A stretch of DNA of 64,000 bases, taken from NCBI RefSeq assembly GCF_002953715.1, contig NZ_CP025012.1, forward strand, positions 3,956,001 through 4,020,000. Reading direction: 5' to 3'. Shown one piece after another: positions 1-8,913 of the stretch. A program made the position numbers and the translations under genes. Source of the DNA: Rhizobium leguminosarum. GTDB lineage: Bacteria > Pseudomonadota > Alphaproteobacteria > Rhizobiales > Rhizobiaceae. Positions within the stretch are counted from its first letter, which is position 1, and every line of letters starts with the position of its first letter. The notes below the pieces were generated by a model. The model searched no databases. It was not told the DNA's origin and was given only the letters and a program-made list of their open reading frames with translations.

Positions 1-20
1 CCCTATATCCTGTGGCGCGA

Positions 21-1160
21 TCAGCGGACGGTCTGGTCCGTGGCGGCCAGGGCCGACTGCTGGTCCGGCACCTTCACCTTCAGGTTCTCGCTCATGAACT
101 GCGTGCCGGCCGAAACGACGAGATCGCCGGTATCGAGACCCTCGGTCACATGCACGCCGTCGCCGGTGAAGTCGGCGACCTTGATGTCGCGGCTATGCAC
201 GGTCGCCGTGTCGCGGTCGACGGTCCAGACCATCTGCTTGCCGTCTTTCTCAGCCAGGGCGCTGAGTGGGATCGAGACATAGCTGTTGCCGTTGCTGACA
301 TCGGCCTCGATCGTCGCCGTCATGCCGAGCAACACCTGCGGATCGTTCGGCAGGCTCACCCGGACCGCAAAGGTGCGCGACTGCTGGTCGGCGCTGCCGG
401 AAACCTCGCGCACCTTGCCGTCGAGCACCAGCCTGTCGTCAGCCCAGAAGCTGGCCTTGACTGTCTTGCCCGGCTTGAATTCGGCAATGTCGTTTTCCGG
501 AACCGCAATCTGCACTTCCTTTTCGCCGTCGACGGCAACGGCGACGACGGGAGTGCCGGACGCAACGACCTGGCCGACATCGGCATTGATCGTCGTGACA
601 ATCCCGTTGTGGTCGGCCTTCAGCTCCGCATAACTCACCTGGTTCTTCGCCTGATCGAGCGCCGAGACGGCGGCATCGCGGCTTGAAACGGCCTGATCGT
701 AGCTGAGCGACGCTTGCTCGAGCTGGGATTTCGGCGAAACATTCTTGTCGAACAGCTGCTGATTGCGCTTGTTCACGAGATCGGCGGTTTCGACGCCTTT
801 TTCAGCGGCTGCGAGATTGGCTTCCGCCGTCTTGACCGCCAGCTGGTAATCGGTGGAGTCCATCCGAGCGAGCACGTCGCCCGGCTTCACCTTATCGCCG
901 ATATCGACGAGGCGTTCGGTGATCTTGCCGGCGACGCGAAATCCGAGGTTCATCTCGGTGCGCGCCTTGACCGAGCCCGAATAGTCGAGCTTGCGGGTGT
1001 CGCCGGCCTTGGCGATCTCGACGACCTTCACCGGCCGGATGACTTGCTTGACCTCAGCCTTCTCTTCCGAGCAGGCAGAAACGCCGATGCCGATGGCGCC
1101 GATGAGCGCGAGACTGGCGACGGACGGCATGCGATGGCTGAGGGTCTTGAGCGAAAACAT
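21..1160 (-). CDS. RND efflux periplasmic adaptor (HlyD/MFP family)
   Basis: A 379-residue membrane-fusion protein that would link an inner-membrane RND pump to an outer-membrane channel. The N-terminus has a hydrophobic signal ending in a lipobox-like VSAC (Cys30), so it is probably a lipoprotein. Next come the barrel-sandwich half motif (SGSVKARTEM), a coiled-coil hairpin (roughly residues 95-165), and the second lipoyl half (LKADHNGIV). I chose the ATG at 1160 because AGGAG lies just upstream; a longer reading frame to 1283 would run into the TetR gene. The RND pump itself should lie beyond the left edge, since the gene reads leftward and stops at 21. The TetR gene 50 bp upstream probably controls it. 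The family is clear; the substrate is unknown. Confidence 0.9.
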   Translation of the reverse strand: MFSLKTLSHRMPSVASLALIGAIGIGVSACSEEKAEVKQVIRPVKVVEIAKAGDTRKLDYSGSVKARTEMNLGFRVAGKITERLVDIGDKVKPGDVLARMDSTDYQLAVKTAEANLAAAEKGVETADLVNKRNQQLFDKNVSPKSQLEQASLSYDQAVSSRDAAVSALDQAKNQVSYAELKADHNGIVTTINADVGQVVASGTPVVAVAVDGEKEVQIAVPENDIAEFKPGKTVKASFWADDRLVLDGKVREVSGSADQQSRTFAVRVSLPNDPQVLLGMTATIEADVSNGNSYVSIPLSALAEKDGKQMVWTVDRDTATVHSRDIKVADFTGDGVHVTEGLDTGDLVVSAGTQFMSENLKVKVPDQQSALAATDQTVR

Positions 1161-1210
1161 CTTCCGCACTCCTGGATCGTTTCGGGGGTCCCGACGGCGG
1201 CTGCCGTCCA

Positions 1211-1819
1211 TTATTTCTTCAGCGCCCTGATCACGTAGTCGATCAGTTCGTCGACGCTTGCGCGGTTGGTTTTGGCAAGACATTGCGCCACCATCTGCGG
1301 ATGGCAGAGCGTGTTCGTCGCGGCACCGAAGCAGCGCGAGGCAACGACCGGGTCCTGCTCGGCGAACTCGCCGGCCGCAATGCCTTCGGCGATGATTTCG
1401 GCAATGAGATCATGGACGCGGTCGATATGTTTTTCGATGACGTGCCAGTCGCGTTCGATCGCGACGATGATCATCTCGTGCACCTTCATCTCGTCGAGCA
1501 TCAGGTCCAGCGTCAACTGATGCTGGGTCTCCACATAGCGGCGCAGCCGCTCGCCGGCGCTGATCGGCTGATGGCGGATGTCGTAGGCGATCTGATAAGC
1601 GGTGGCGAGCATGCGCCCGCAGAGCGCCTGGTGGATTTCCACCTTGGAGGCGAAGAAACGATAGATATTGGCCGGCGACATGCCGAGATCGCGGGCAATG
1701 TCGGCCACCGTCGTCTTGCTGTAGCCATAGTGACGGAACAGCCGCTCGGCCGCATCGAGGATGCGCGTGACATTCTCCTGCCGCGTGATGTCGAGTGTAT
1801 TTTCCGTGAGATCGTTCAT
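1211..1819 (-). CDS. TetR family transcriptional regulator
   Basis: A 202-residue TetR-type repressor. Residues 14-60 form the helix-turn-helix domain (ILDAAERLFRHYGYSKTTV then a YRFF recognition-helix end). The C-terminal two thirds are the all-helical ligand domain. It is the first gene of a leftward unit and is followed after 50 bp by the RND adaptor, the usual layout of a drug-responsive repressor with its pump. A 36-bp perfect dyad begins 18 bp upstream of its start (1837-1872), so it probably represses itself and the pump. The inducer cannot be read from the sequence. Confidence 0.92.
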   Translation of the reverse strand: MNDLTENTLDITRQENVTRILDAAERLFRHYGYSKTTVADIARDLGMSPANIYRFFASKVEIHQALCGRMLATAYQIAYDIRHQPISAGERLRRYVETQHQLTLDLMLDEMKVHEMIIVAIERDWHVIEKHIDRVHDLIAEIIAEGIAAGEFAEQDPVVASRCFGAATNTLCHPQMVAQCLAKTNRASVDELIDYVIRALKK

Positions 1820-1836
1820 AAGTTTCGAGGCCTGAA

Positions 1837-1872
1837 TTACGACTGACGATTTTCGAATTTCGTCAGTCGTAA
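1837..1872. promoter_or_regulatory. Probable TetR operator, 13-bp perfect inverted repeat
   Basis: Left arm TTACGACTGACGA (1837-1849) and right arm TCGTCAGTCGTAA (1860-1872) match perfectly, with a 10-base AT-rich spacer. It lies directly upstream of the TetR gene start at 1819. The size, symmetry and place fit an autoregulatory operator; binding by this particular protein is inferred. Confidence 0.75.
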
Positions 1873-2104
1873 AATATCAGGCGCTACTTGTCAATATGCC
1901 GCGGCGCAGCACAAGCGTCGCGGATTGAGGACGGATCCGGCACAAGCGACGACTTGAGAAGATCGATGCACAGGGAGAAGGCCTGTACCGAACCCGTCAT
2001 GCCGACAGCCAATGACTTCGGAATAATCAGACCCGAGAATGCGGGCCGCAAATGGAAAGTGCCGCGGCGAGAAGCGCGCGGCACGTCTTCAATGGAGTGA
2101 CGTG

Positions 2105-2536
2105 TCAGACGATCTTGACGTCGAGTGTGATCGGCACAGAGGCGAGCGCCTTGGAAACCGGGCAGCCGGCCTTTGCCTTATTGGCGAGTTCGGTGAAGGT
2201 CGCCTCATCGGCACCAGGAATACGGCCGGAGAGCGAGAGATGGATGGCGGTGATGGCAAAGCCGCCCTCGACGCTTTCGAGCGTTACCTTGGCAGAGGTT
2301 TCCATATGCTCGGCGGTAAAGCCGGCTTCACCGAGGATCAACGACAGCGCCATGGTGAAGCAGCCGGCATGGGCGGCACCTATCAGTTCTTCCGGGTTGG
2401 TGCCGGCAACGCCTTCGAAGCGGCTCGCAAAGCCGTAGGGATAATCCTTCAAGGCGCCGCTCTGCGTCGAGATCAGGCCTTTTCCGTCCTTGAGGCCACC
2501 GGTCCAATGAGCCGAAGCCGTGCGATTGATCTGCAT
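2105..2536 (-). CDS. OsmC family peroxiredoxin
   Basis: A 143-residue thiol peroxidase of the OsmC/Ohr superfamily that reduces organic hydroperoxides in the cytoplasm. The two redox cysteines are Cys59 (HAGC) and Cys125 (KAGC), the same numbers as in E. coli OsmC; HAGCFTMALS and the AGCPVSKAL ending are OsmC rather than Ohr signatures. It stands alone: the TetR gene lies about 290 bp beyond its 3' end and the SDR gene ends about 150 bp upstream of its start. The spacer 1873-2104 shows no supported gene. Confidence 0.93.
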   Translation of the reverse strand: MQINRTASAHWTGGLKDGKGLISTQSGALKDYPYGFASRFEGVAGTNPEELIGAAHAGCFTMALSLILGEAGFTAEHMETSAKVTLESVEGGFAITAIHLSLSGRIPGADEATFTELANKAKAGCPVSKALASVPITLDVKIV

Positions 2537-2683
2537 GCCGTCCTCCTGTTTTCAATTGTGTTTTCAGAAAGCGGCAGGGGCCGCTCCATGCCTGCGGGAG
2601 ATCAGATAGCCTTCCCGATGGGCAATATAATGCTCTATATCGAGAAGACGACAGGCTTGTAAAAATAGCGGGGTCGAAGCCCT

Positions 2684-3463
2684 TCAGGCGGAATGCTGCA
2701 GCACGCTGAGGCCGCCGTCGATCGTCAGGCAGGTGGCATTGATGAACGGGCACTCGTCCGAGATCATGAACACGGCCGCCATGGCGATCTCCTCCGGCGT
2801 CGCGATGCGCCCGCCGGGATGCAGTTTCATCGTCTCGGCCTTTGCCGCCTCCGGATCAGGGAAGCCGTTCCAGTAATCGATCACCTTCTGCGTCGAGACA
2901 TAGCCCGGCGCCAGCGCGTTCACGCGGATATTGCGAGCCGCATATTCGAGCCCTAAGGATTTCGTCATTCCGAGCAGAGCGTGTTTTGCCAGCGGATAGG
3001 GAAATGTGTGCGGGATGATGGTGAAAGCGTGCGTCGAGGCGATGTTGAGGATAACGCCGCCGCCCTGTTCGATCAGGCCCGGCAGCACCGCCTTGCAGCA
3101 GTTCCATGCGCCCTTCAGATTGATGTCGAAGCAGCGGTTCCATTCCTCGTCCGTCGTCTCGAGCGGTTCGGCAAAGACATTCACCCCGGCATTGTTGACG
3201 AGCGCGTTCAGCTGTCCGATCTCTTCATTCGCCTGAGCGACCAATGTCGTGATCGTCCCGGCATCGGTAATATCGGCCGGCAGATAACCAAGCCGGCCGC
3301 CACTGCTCTGGAGCTCTTTCGTTGTCTTCGCCAGCAGCGCGGCATCGCGATCGACGAGAAAGACGGCGGCATCCTCCCGCATGAAAGCCTTCGCCATCGC
3401 AAGACCGATACCCTGCGCGGCACCTGTTATCAGGATGTTCTTGCCCTGCAGGCGGCCGCCCAT
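2684..3463 (-). CDS. SDR family oxidoreductase, probable sugar dehydrogenase
   Basis: A 259-residue classical short-chain dehydrogenase. The cofactor motif is TGAAQGIG (residues 13-20), NNAG is at 90-93, and the catalytic set is Ser143, Tyr156 and Lys160 (YPLAK). Asp38 at the end of beta-2 (LVDRD) suggests NAD+ over NADP+. It is the last gene of a leftward operon with an AraFGH-like transporter and an aldose epimerase; its ATG directly abuts the epimerase stop. Because D-galactonate dehydratase lies across the regulator, a galactose 1-dehydrogenase role is the best guess (galactose to galactonolactone), but related aldose or polyol substrates are possible. Confidence 0.88.
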   Translation of the reverse strand: MGGRLQGKNILITGAAQGIGLAMAKAFMREDAAVFLVDRDAALLAKTTKELQSSGGRLGYLPADITDAGTITTLVAQANEEIGQLNALVNNAGVNVFAEPLETTDEEWNRCFDINLKGAWNCCKAVLPGLIEQGGGVILNIASTHAFTIIPHTFPYPLAKHALLGMTKSLGLEYAARNIRVNALAPGYVSTQKVIDYWNGFPDPEAAKAETMKLHPGGRIATPEEIAMAAVFMISDECPFINATCLTIDGGLSVLQHSA

Positions 3464-4354
3464 CTATCTCACCTCCGATTGAACCGGCAGTTCCGACATC
3501 AGGATCGTCACCGTGCCGGCAAGAGCCTCCCCCGGCGCAAGCGGCGCAAGCCCACCGAAATCACGAAGGTGATGGCCGTTCGGCAGGTGGCTCATCGGCT
3601 CGAGGCAGAAGAAGTCGCTCCGGTTGACCGGCATATACAGCATGAAGCGATCGAGCGCACCGTCGGCTTCCAGCGCCGCCTGAATTCCAAGTTCCGGCCA
3701 GGCGATTGCCGCCCGCCCATTCCAGCCCTCGAAGGCATTGTTCATCCATCTCTGCGGCAAAAGCTTTTCGGATCTGAAATCGAAATAGTCCGGCACAGGG
3801 CCAGGCATCTCGGGCAGATGGTCCGGCCGCTCGCTCCAATAGCGATCGGCCGCAATCGTCAGTCGCGTCTTTGGCGTGCGCGCGAAGAAGGGATGTTGAC
3901 CGAGCCCGAAAGGAAGAGCCGCTTCGCCGCGGTTTTCCACGGAAAGCCTCAGCACCAGTGCATTGCCGGCGAGACGGATCTCCTGCCGAGTAAGATAGGC
4001 ATAAGGTGAAACACTGTCGGCGCTGCGGGAAAAGCAGAACTGCGCATGCTCCGGGCTGGAGTCTTCAAGCTGCCAGAGGCTGAGCCAGCCGTCGCCGTGC
4101 CGATAGAGCGGATCGGAAGTATTCGGCTGGAAGGCATAGTCGCGTCCGGCAAAGGACATGATATTGCCTTCCACGCGATTGCCGAACGGCACCATCGCGA
4201 AATTCGCCATCATACCTTCAGGACCGCCGGCCGCCACGAGAAAGGGGATGCCTCGATACGTCGCGGCGGTGACGGCGGCACCCCGACGGCTGACCCGGAC
4301 GGCGAGATCGCCATGCCTCAGTTCGATGTCGTTACCGGCTTGTCCCTGGCTCAT
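3464..4354 (-). CDS. Aldose 1-epimerase family protein
   Basis: A 296-residue GalM-like mutarotase that interconverts alpha and beta anomers of aldoses. Visible family features are the N-terminal VPFGNRVEG sugar-binding turn, a central catalytic histidine motif (GQHPFF) and a C-terminal catalytic glutamate (CLEPMSH). Its ATG overlaps the permease stop (ATGA, 4351-4354) and its stop touches the SDR start, so the three genes are translationally coupled. Placed between importer and dehydrogenase, it would supply the anomer the dehydrogenase uses. Confidence 0.9.
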   Translation of the reverse strand: MSQGQAGNDIELRHGDLAVRVSRRGAAVTAATYRGIPFLVAAGGPEGMMANFAMVPFGNRVEGNIMSFAGRDYAFQPNTSDPLYRHGDGWLSLWQLEDSSPEHAQFCFSRSADSVSPYAYLTRQEIRLAGNALVLRLSVENRGEAALPFGLGQHPFFARTPKTRLTIAADRYWSERPDHLPEMPGPVPDYFDFRSEKLLPQRWMNNAFEGWNGRAAIAWPELGIQAALEADGALDRFMLYMPVNRSDFFCLEPMSHLPNGHHLRDFGGLAPLAPGEALAGTVTILMSELPVQSEVR

Positions 4355-5301
4355 CCGCGCCGTCCTGCAGCCGAAGATCTCAAATTGTCGAGCAACACTG
4401 CGATCAGCAGGATCAGCCCGCGGACCACATACTGATAGAACGCCTGGATATTCAAGAGGTTCATGACGTTTTCGGCAATGCCCATGATCAGCACGCCGAC
4501 GATGACGCCGCTCATCGCCGCCCGGCCGCCGGCCAGCGAAACGCCACCGAGAACGCAGGCCGAAATCACCGAAAGCTCAAGCCCTGTCGCCGCATTCGGC
4601 TGGCCGGAGGTGATGCGGGAGGCAAGCAGGATGCCGGCAATGCCGCAGACAAGTCCCTGCAGCGCAAAGATCCAGATGCGCATGTTGACGACATTGACGC
4701 CGGCAAGCCGCGAGGCCTCGGGATTGCCGCCGATCGCCAGGGTGTTCTTGCCGAAGACGGTGCGATTGAGCACGAAACCGAAGAGGATGAAAAGGATCAG
4801 CATGATCCAGATCGGCGTCGGCACGGTCAGAAATCGCGACAAGGCAAGCTGGTAGAAGGCGGGATCATTGATGCCGACGGCGCGGCCATCGGAGGCGATC
4901 AGCGCCAGCCCGCGCACGATCTGCATGGTCGCAAGCGTGGTGATCAGCGCATTGATGCGAAAGCGCGCAATGACGATGCCGTTAACGAAACCAACGACGG
5001 CGCCGCAAAGCAGGGCAGCGAGCAGCCCGACGGGAATGGAGCCCGTCGCATTCGAGACCATTACCGCGATCATGCCGGAGAAGGCGACGATCGATCCGAC
5101 CGAAAGGTCGAAATCGCGCGACGCCAGGCAGAACATCATCGTGCAGGCAACGATGCCGATCGTGACGACCGACTGTAGCAGCCCCAGCATGTTTCGCTCG
5201 GTCAGGAAGTTCGGAACGAAGAGCGAGACGATCACGAAGGCAGCAGTGAAGATCACCACCAGCCCCTGTTCGCCGAGAAGGATTTTTTTCAACGAATTCA
5301 T
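4351..5301 (-). CDS. Sugar ABC transporter permease, AraH/RbsC type
   Basis: A 316-residue inner-membrane permease of the CUT2 class with about eight to ten hydrophobic helices. It carries the family stretch SRDFDLSVGSIVAFSG, which in these permeases contacts the ATPase, and the GGVSLAGG motif near the C-terminus. I set the start at the ATG at 5301 (MNSLKKILLG): the same frame stays open far upstream, but that part lies inside the ATPase gene in another frame and has no transporter similarity. It begins 17 bp after the ATPase stop. With its neighbours it forms an arabinose/galactose-type importer. Confidence 0.92.
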   Translation of the reverse strand: MNSLKKILLGEQGLVVIFTAAFVIVSLFVPNFLTERNMLGLLQSVVTIGIVACTMMFCLASRDFDLSVGSIVAFSGMIAVMVSNATGSIPVGLLAALLCGAVVGFVNGIVIARFRINALITTLATMQIVRGLALIASDGRAVGINDPAFYQLALSRFLTVPTPIWIMLILFILFGFVLNRTVFGKNTLAIGGNPEASRLAGVNVVNMRIWIFALQGLVCGIAGILLASRITSGQPNAATGLELSVISACVLGGVSLAGGRAAMSGVIVGVLIMGIAENVMNLLNIQAFYQYVVRGLILLIAVLLDNLRSSAAGRRG

Positions 5302-5318
5302 TGTCTGTATTCCCAATC

Positions 5319-6824
5319 CTAAATGGTGCCTGCGGCATTCTTGTCGGGAAGCGCTGCCGTCAGGATGTTGCGCTCGTCGAAATCCTGGCGGATGACATTG
5401 GCCGCCACCCTGCCCTGGCACATCACCATGATGCGATCGGAAATGCCCATGACTTCGGGCAACTCGCTTGATATCACCACGATCGCCATGCCGCCGGCCG
5501 CAAGTTCGTAGAGGATTTCGTAGATTTCCGATTTCGCCCCGACATCGATGCCGCGCGTCGGCTCGTCGATGACCAGGACCTTGATGCCCTGCTCGGACAG
5601 CCAGCGGCCGAGAATGACCTTCTGCTGATTGCCGCCCGAGAGGTTGATGATGTCCTGCTTGCGCGACGGCGTCCGCACCCGAAGCTTGGCGATGAACCGA
5701 TCCGCCAGCGCCGCCTCTTGTCTTGGGCTCAGAATGCCGAAGGGCGAAAAATGCCGGCGTGACGAGATCGCGATATTCTCTTCGATCGATCGCCCTTGGA
5801 CGATGCCGTCGAACTTGCGGTCCTCGGGGCAGAGTACCATGCCGGCATTGATCGCCGCCTTCGGATTGTTCGGCGAAACGGCAATGCCGTCGATCGTGAC
5901 CCGGCCCTGATGCCTGGTGTCGGCGCCGTAAAGCAGCCGAGCCATCTCGCTGCGGCCGGCGCCGATCAACCCGAAGAAACCGAGAATTTCGCCCTGGCGG
6001 ACGGAAAAGCTGATCGGATGACGCAGCCTTGACCCCGACAGGCCCTTGACCTCCAGCCGTACGTCGCCGAGCGCGCGTTCGCGCCAGCCCCAGACATTGC
6101 TGATCTCGCGTCCGACCATTTCCGAAATGATCTGTTCGCGCGTGGTTTCGGCGATCTGAGGATGGTGGGCGGCAAGTTTGCCGTCGCGCAGCACTGTCAG
6201 GCTGTCGCAAAGACGGAAGATCTCGTCGAGACGATGCGAGACGTAGAGGATGACCGTTCCCTTCGCCTTCAGCCTGTCGATGAGTGAAAACAGGATTTCG
6301 CTTTCGCGCGAGGAAAGCGAGGAGGTCGGCTCGTCGAGCGCAATCACCCGCGCATCGAGCATGACGGCCTTGGCGATCTCGACCATCTGCCGCGCACCGA
6401 TCGAAAGCGAGGCGACCTTGGCCGACGGATCGACATCGATGCCGATCTCCTGGAGCTTCGACCGCACCGTCTCGATCAGTATCTTCGAATGGATGACGCC
6501 GCCCTTGGCCGGAAAGCGCCCGAGCCATAGATTTTCGGCGACCGTCAACTCCGGAACGAGCTGCAGTTCCTGATGGATGACGATGACGCCGGCATGGAAG
6601 GCGTCGCGGACGGACCCGTATCTCTGCACCTCGCCGTCGATGAGGATGTTGCCGCCATCGGCGGCCTGATCGCCTGACAGGACCCGGATCAGCGTCGATT
6701 TACCGGCACCGTTTTCGCCCATCAGTCCGTGGACGGCGCCCTTCTCGACCGTGAAGGAAACATTCGCCAGCGCCTGCACGCCGGGGTAACCCTTGGAGAT
6801 ATTGCTGAATTCGAGGAAAGCCAT
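5319..6824 (-). CDS. Sugar ABC transporter ATP-binding protein, AraG/MglA type (two ATPase domains)
   Basis: A 501-residue tandem ATPase of the CUT2 class. The first half has Walker A GENGAGKST and Walker B VIALDEPTSSL; the second half has the family's degenerate P-loop (GLIGAGRSE), an intact signature LSGGNQQK and Walker B VLVIDEPTRG. I chose the ATG at 6824 because GGAG lies five bases upstream; an ATG at 6827 is nearly as good, and a longer frame to 6929 would overlap the binding-protein gene. A stem-loop (6846-6871) separates it from that gene. Confidence 0.94.
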   Translation of the reverse strand: MAFLEFSNISKGYPGVQALANVSFTVEKGAVHGLMGENGAGKSTLIRVLSGDQAADGGNILIDGEVQRYGSVRDAFHAGVIVIHQELQLVPELTVAENLWLGRFPAKGGVIHSKILIETVRSKLQEIGIDVDPSAKVASLSIGARQMVEIAKAVMLDARVIALDEPTSSLSSRESEILFSLIDRLKAKGTVILYVSHRLDEIFRLCDSLTVLRDGKLAAHHPQIAETTREQIISEMVGREISNVWGWRERALGDVRLEVKGLSGSRLRHPISFSVRQGEILGFFGLIGAGRSEMARLLYGADTRHQGRVTIDGIAVSPNNPKAAINAGMVLCPEDRKFDGIVQGRSIEENIAISSRRHFSPFGILSPRQEAALADRFIAKLRVRTPSRKQDIINLSGGNQQKVILGRWLSEQGIKVLVIDEPTRGIDVGAKSEIYEILYELAAGGMAIVVISSELPEVMGISDRIMVMCQGRVAANVIRQDFDERNILTAALPDKNAAGTI

Positions 6825-6845
6825 CATCGCTCCGTCGAGAAAGAC

Positions 6846-6871
6846 CCGGCGGCACGCTGTGCGGCCGCCGG
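6846..6871 (-). other. GC-rich intercistronic hairpin after the binding-protein gene
   Basis: Perfect arms CCGGCGGC (6846-6853) and GCCGCCGG (6864-6871) with a 10-base loop, between the binding-protein stop (6895) and the ATPase start (6824). No U-run follows, so it is unlikely to be a complete intrinsic terminator. It probably protects the upstream message from 3' decay or partly attenuates transcription. Confidence 0.6.
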
Positions 6872-6894
6872 ACGATATCATCTTGGAAGGACGA

Positions 6895-7878
6895 TCACTC
6901 GATGCCAAGATCCTTGCGGACCTTCTCATAATCGTCGCGCAGCGCTAGGGAACCGGAGGTCAGCGTCAGCTTTGCCGGCTCCTTGTCGTTGGCAATCCAG
7001 TCGTACATGTTGAGCGCCGTTTCGTAGCCGTGGCGCTTCGGCGAGATGATGACGGTGCCGAAGAAGCCCGTCGCCGCCGGCTTCTTGAATTCATTGATCG
7101 CCGATTCCGCGCCGCCAATGCCGACACCGATGACGTTGGCGGCCGGAATACCGACCGATTCGGAGGCACGGACGGCGCCGAGGACAGCTTCGTCGTTGAG
7201 GCCGAAGGCGACCCAGTATTTCACGTCGGCATGCTTGTTGAGAACGGTGGTTGCCGCGTTGAGCGCCGCTTCCGTATCCGTCTTCGCCTGTGGCGCATCA
7301 TAGATGTTTTCGGCCGGGAAACCGGCGGACTTCAGCACCGACATCGCACCTTCGACGCGGTCGACGGCCGTCGGCAGCTGGTCATAGGAGACCCGCACGG
7401 CGCCGACATTCTTCATGTCCCAGCCACGCTTCTTGATTTCGTCGACGATCGCCTGGCCGACGGTCTCGCCGATCTTGGTGGCTGAAATGCCCATATGCGG
7501 CACGTCTTCCAGCGGCTTGCCGTCGGCGCTGACGAGGCGGTCGTCGACGGTCATCAGCTTCAGCTGGTTGGCTTCAGCCTTGGCGACGATGCCGGGACCG
7601 AGCTTGACGTCGGGCGTGCAGATGATGAAGCCCTGCGCACCCTGAGCGCCGAGATTATCGATCGCCGACTGGACCTTCTCGCCGTCTTCGGCGCCGATCT
7701 TGACGACGGTGAAGCCTTTTTCCTTGGCGGCCTGGTCGGCGAATTTCCATTCGTCCTGGAACCACGGCTCCTCAGGCTGCTTGACGATAAACCCTATCTT
7801 GACGTCCGCGGAAAATGCCGAGCCGGCTGCCAGAATGGCAAAAGTGCCAGCCAGAATGGCTGCTTTGAACAAGCGCAT
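6895..7878 (-). CDS. Periplasmic sugar-binding protein, AraF family (arabinose/galactose)
   Basis: A 327-residue periplasmic receptor. The signal peptide ends near AFSA (about residue 23). The mature start, KIGFIVKQPEEPWFQ, is the signature of E. coli L-arabinose-binding protein AraF, and the match continues through EWKFAD, GFIICTPD, a conserved TVDDRLV, and GIGINGV-like VGIGGAES near the end. AraF proteins bind L-arabinose and D-galactose. It leads a leftward operon: receptor, ATPase, permease, epimerase, SDR. The adjacent D-galactonate dehydratase favours galactose as substrate, but arabinose cannot be excluded. Confidence 0.9.
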   Translation of the reverse strand: MRLFKAAILAGTFAILAAGSAFSADVKIGFIVKQPEEPWFQDEWKFADQAAKEKGFTVVKIGAEDGEKVQSAIDNLGAQGAQGFIICTPDVKLGPGIVAKAEANQLKLMTVDDRLVSADGKPLEDVPHMGISATKIGETVGQAIVDEIKKRGWDMKNVGAVRVSYDQLPTAVDRVEGAMSVLKSAGFPAENIYDAPQAKTDTEAALNAATTVLNKHADVKYWVAFGLNDEAVLGAVRASESVGIPAANVIGVGIGGAESAINEFKKPAATGFFGTVIISPKRHGYETALNMYDWIANDKEPAKLTLTSGSLALRDDYEKVRKDLGIE

Positions 7879-7939
7879 GTCTCTCTCCCTAAACTCTCAA
7901 AAACCGAGCAGCTGCCTCCCAGGCAACGTCCAATGAATT

Positions 7940-7981
7940 ATGATAAATCATCATACCAGTCAATTGCCAATGTATGATGAT
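7940..7981. promoter_or_regulatory. Probable operator of the FadR-type regulator (ATGAT/ATCAT repeats)
   Basis: The spacer between the divergent binding-protein and regulator genes holds ATGAT-AA-ATCAT (7940-7951) and an outer inverted pair CATCATA (7949-7955) / TATGATG (7973-7979). Repeated TGATnn-type half sites in a divergent promoter next to a FadR-family gene fit an operator controlling both directions. The assignment is inference. Confidence 0.45.
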
Positions 7982-8091
7982 TGGAATAATAGGATTATTG
8001 ACGAGATGCCGGGAGGAAGCGTCGCAAAGCGGATCGAATTCGGATAATCAGGTTCGATTGCCTAGCACGCGAGACAGAGCGGAGAGGTGAG

Positions 8092-8847
8092 TTGGAAACA
8101 ATCGAGCGACAGAGCGGGGCCGAAAGCCGCCGCATCGAGCGCCGACCGCGCGTACGCCGCAACGTCACGGCGGCGATCGCTCAGGATATCTGTGCGGACC
8201 GCTATCCCTCGGGCTCGCCGCTGCCCCGCGAGAACGATCTCTGCGAACTCTACGGCGTCAGCCGCACCGTCATTCGCGAATCGTTGAAAGTGCTGGAATC
8301 CAAAGGCCTTGTTCGTGGCAAGCCGCGCATCGGAACCACCGTCTGCGACAAGGACGACTGGAATATCCTCGACGCTGACGTGCTTGAATGGATGGGTCCC
8401 TATATCAAGGATTTCGACCTGCTCGGCTGCATTCTCGAAGCCCGCCGCACCATCGAGCCGGCAGCCGCCGAATATGCCGCCGAGCGCGCCAGCGCCCAGG
8501 AGATCGCCGATCTCGACAATGCCTGGCGGCAGATGCGCGACAGCGCCCGCGACCCGGAAAGCTTCACCGATGCCGACGTCATGTTCCACACGGTGCTGCT
8601 CACCGCCAGCCACAATCAGGTCTTCCGCCGCCTGTCGAGCGCCATTCACGCGGCGCTGAAATATGCGCTGCATGCCTCCAATATCGGTGTCGAGAATCGC
8701 GAGGATGCGGTGCTCGTTCACGGCCAGCTGGTCGAGGCCCTGCGCATGCGCGACAAAACAGGCGCCCGTGAATGCGCCAACCGCATGCTCGATCTTGCGG
8801 TGCGCGATCTAGCCGCCGCCGAAAAAGCGATCGGCAGAACGAAATGA
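8092..8847 (+). CDS. GntR/FadR family regulator of the galactonate module
   Basis: A 251-residue GntR-family repressor. Residues about 20-85 are the winged helix (LPRENDLCELYGVSRTVIRESLKVLESKGLV, quoted here by its parts LPREN, GVSRTVIRE, KGLV), and the C-terminal part is the FCD ligand domain with metal-type residues (D..FH, and His in VENR..AVLVHGQLV). The start is a TTG at 8092, chosen for the strong GGAGAGGTGAG site just before it. It lies between the sugar transporter operon and dgoD, which begins 66 bp downstream, so it likely senses galactonate or a lactone and represses both. Confidence 0.9.
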   Translation: METIERQSGAESRRIERRPRVRRNVTAAIAQDICADRYPSGSPLPRENDLCELYGVSRTVIRESLKVLESKGLVRGKPRIGTTVCDKDDWNILDADVLEWMGPYIKDFDLLGCILEARRTIEPAAAEYAAERASAQEIADLDNAWRQMRDSARDPESFTDADVMFHTVLLTASHNQVFRRLSSAIHAALKYALHASNIGVENREDAVLVHGQLVEALRMRDKTGARECANRMLDLAVRDLAAAEKAIGRTK

Positions 8848-8913
8848 CCGATCACGACAAATCTGCGGACGTGCCGCCGATCGCAAACCCGGGAAGAGAC
8901 TGAAAGAACAGCG

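Noticed and set aside
1884..2100. Two small frames (about 66-70 codons) between the TetR and OsmC genes
   Set aside because: No ribosome sites, opposite strands overlap each other, and no recognisable protein.
5302..6528. N-terminal extension of the AraH-type permease by about 400 codons
   Set aside because: The extension overlaps the ATPase gene in another frame and has no transporter features; the ATG at 5301 starts the true protein.
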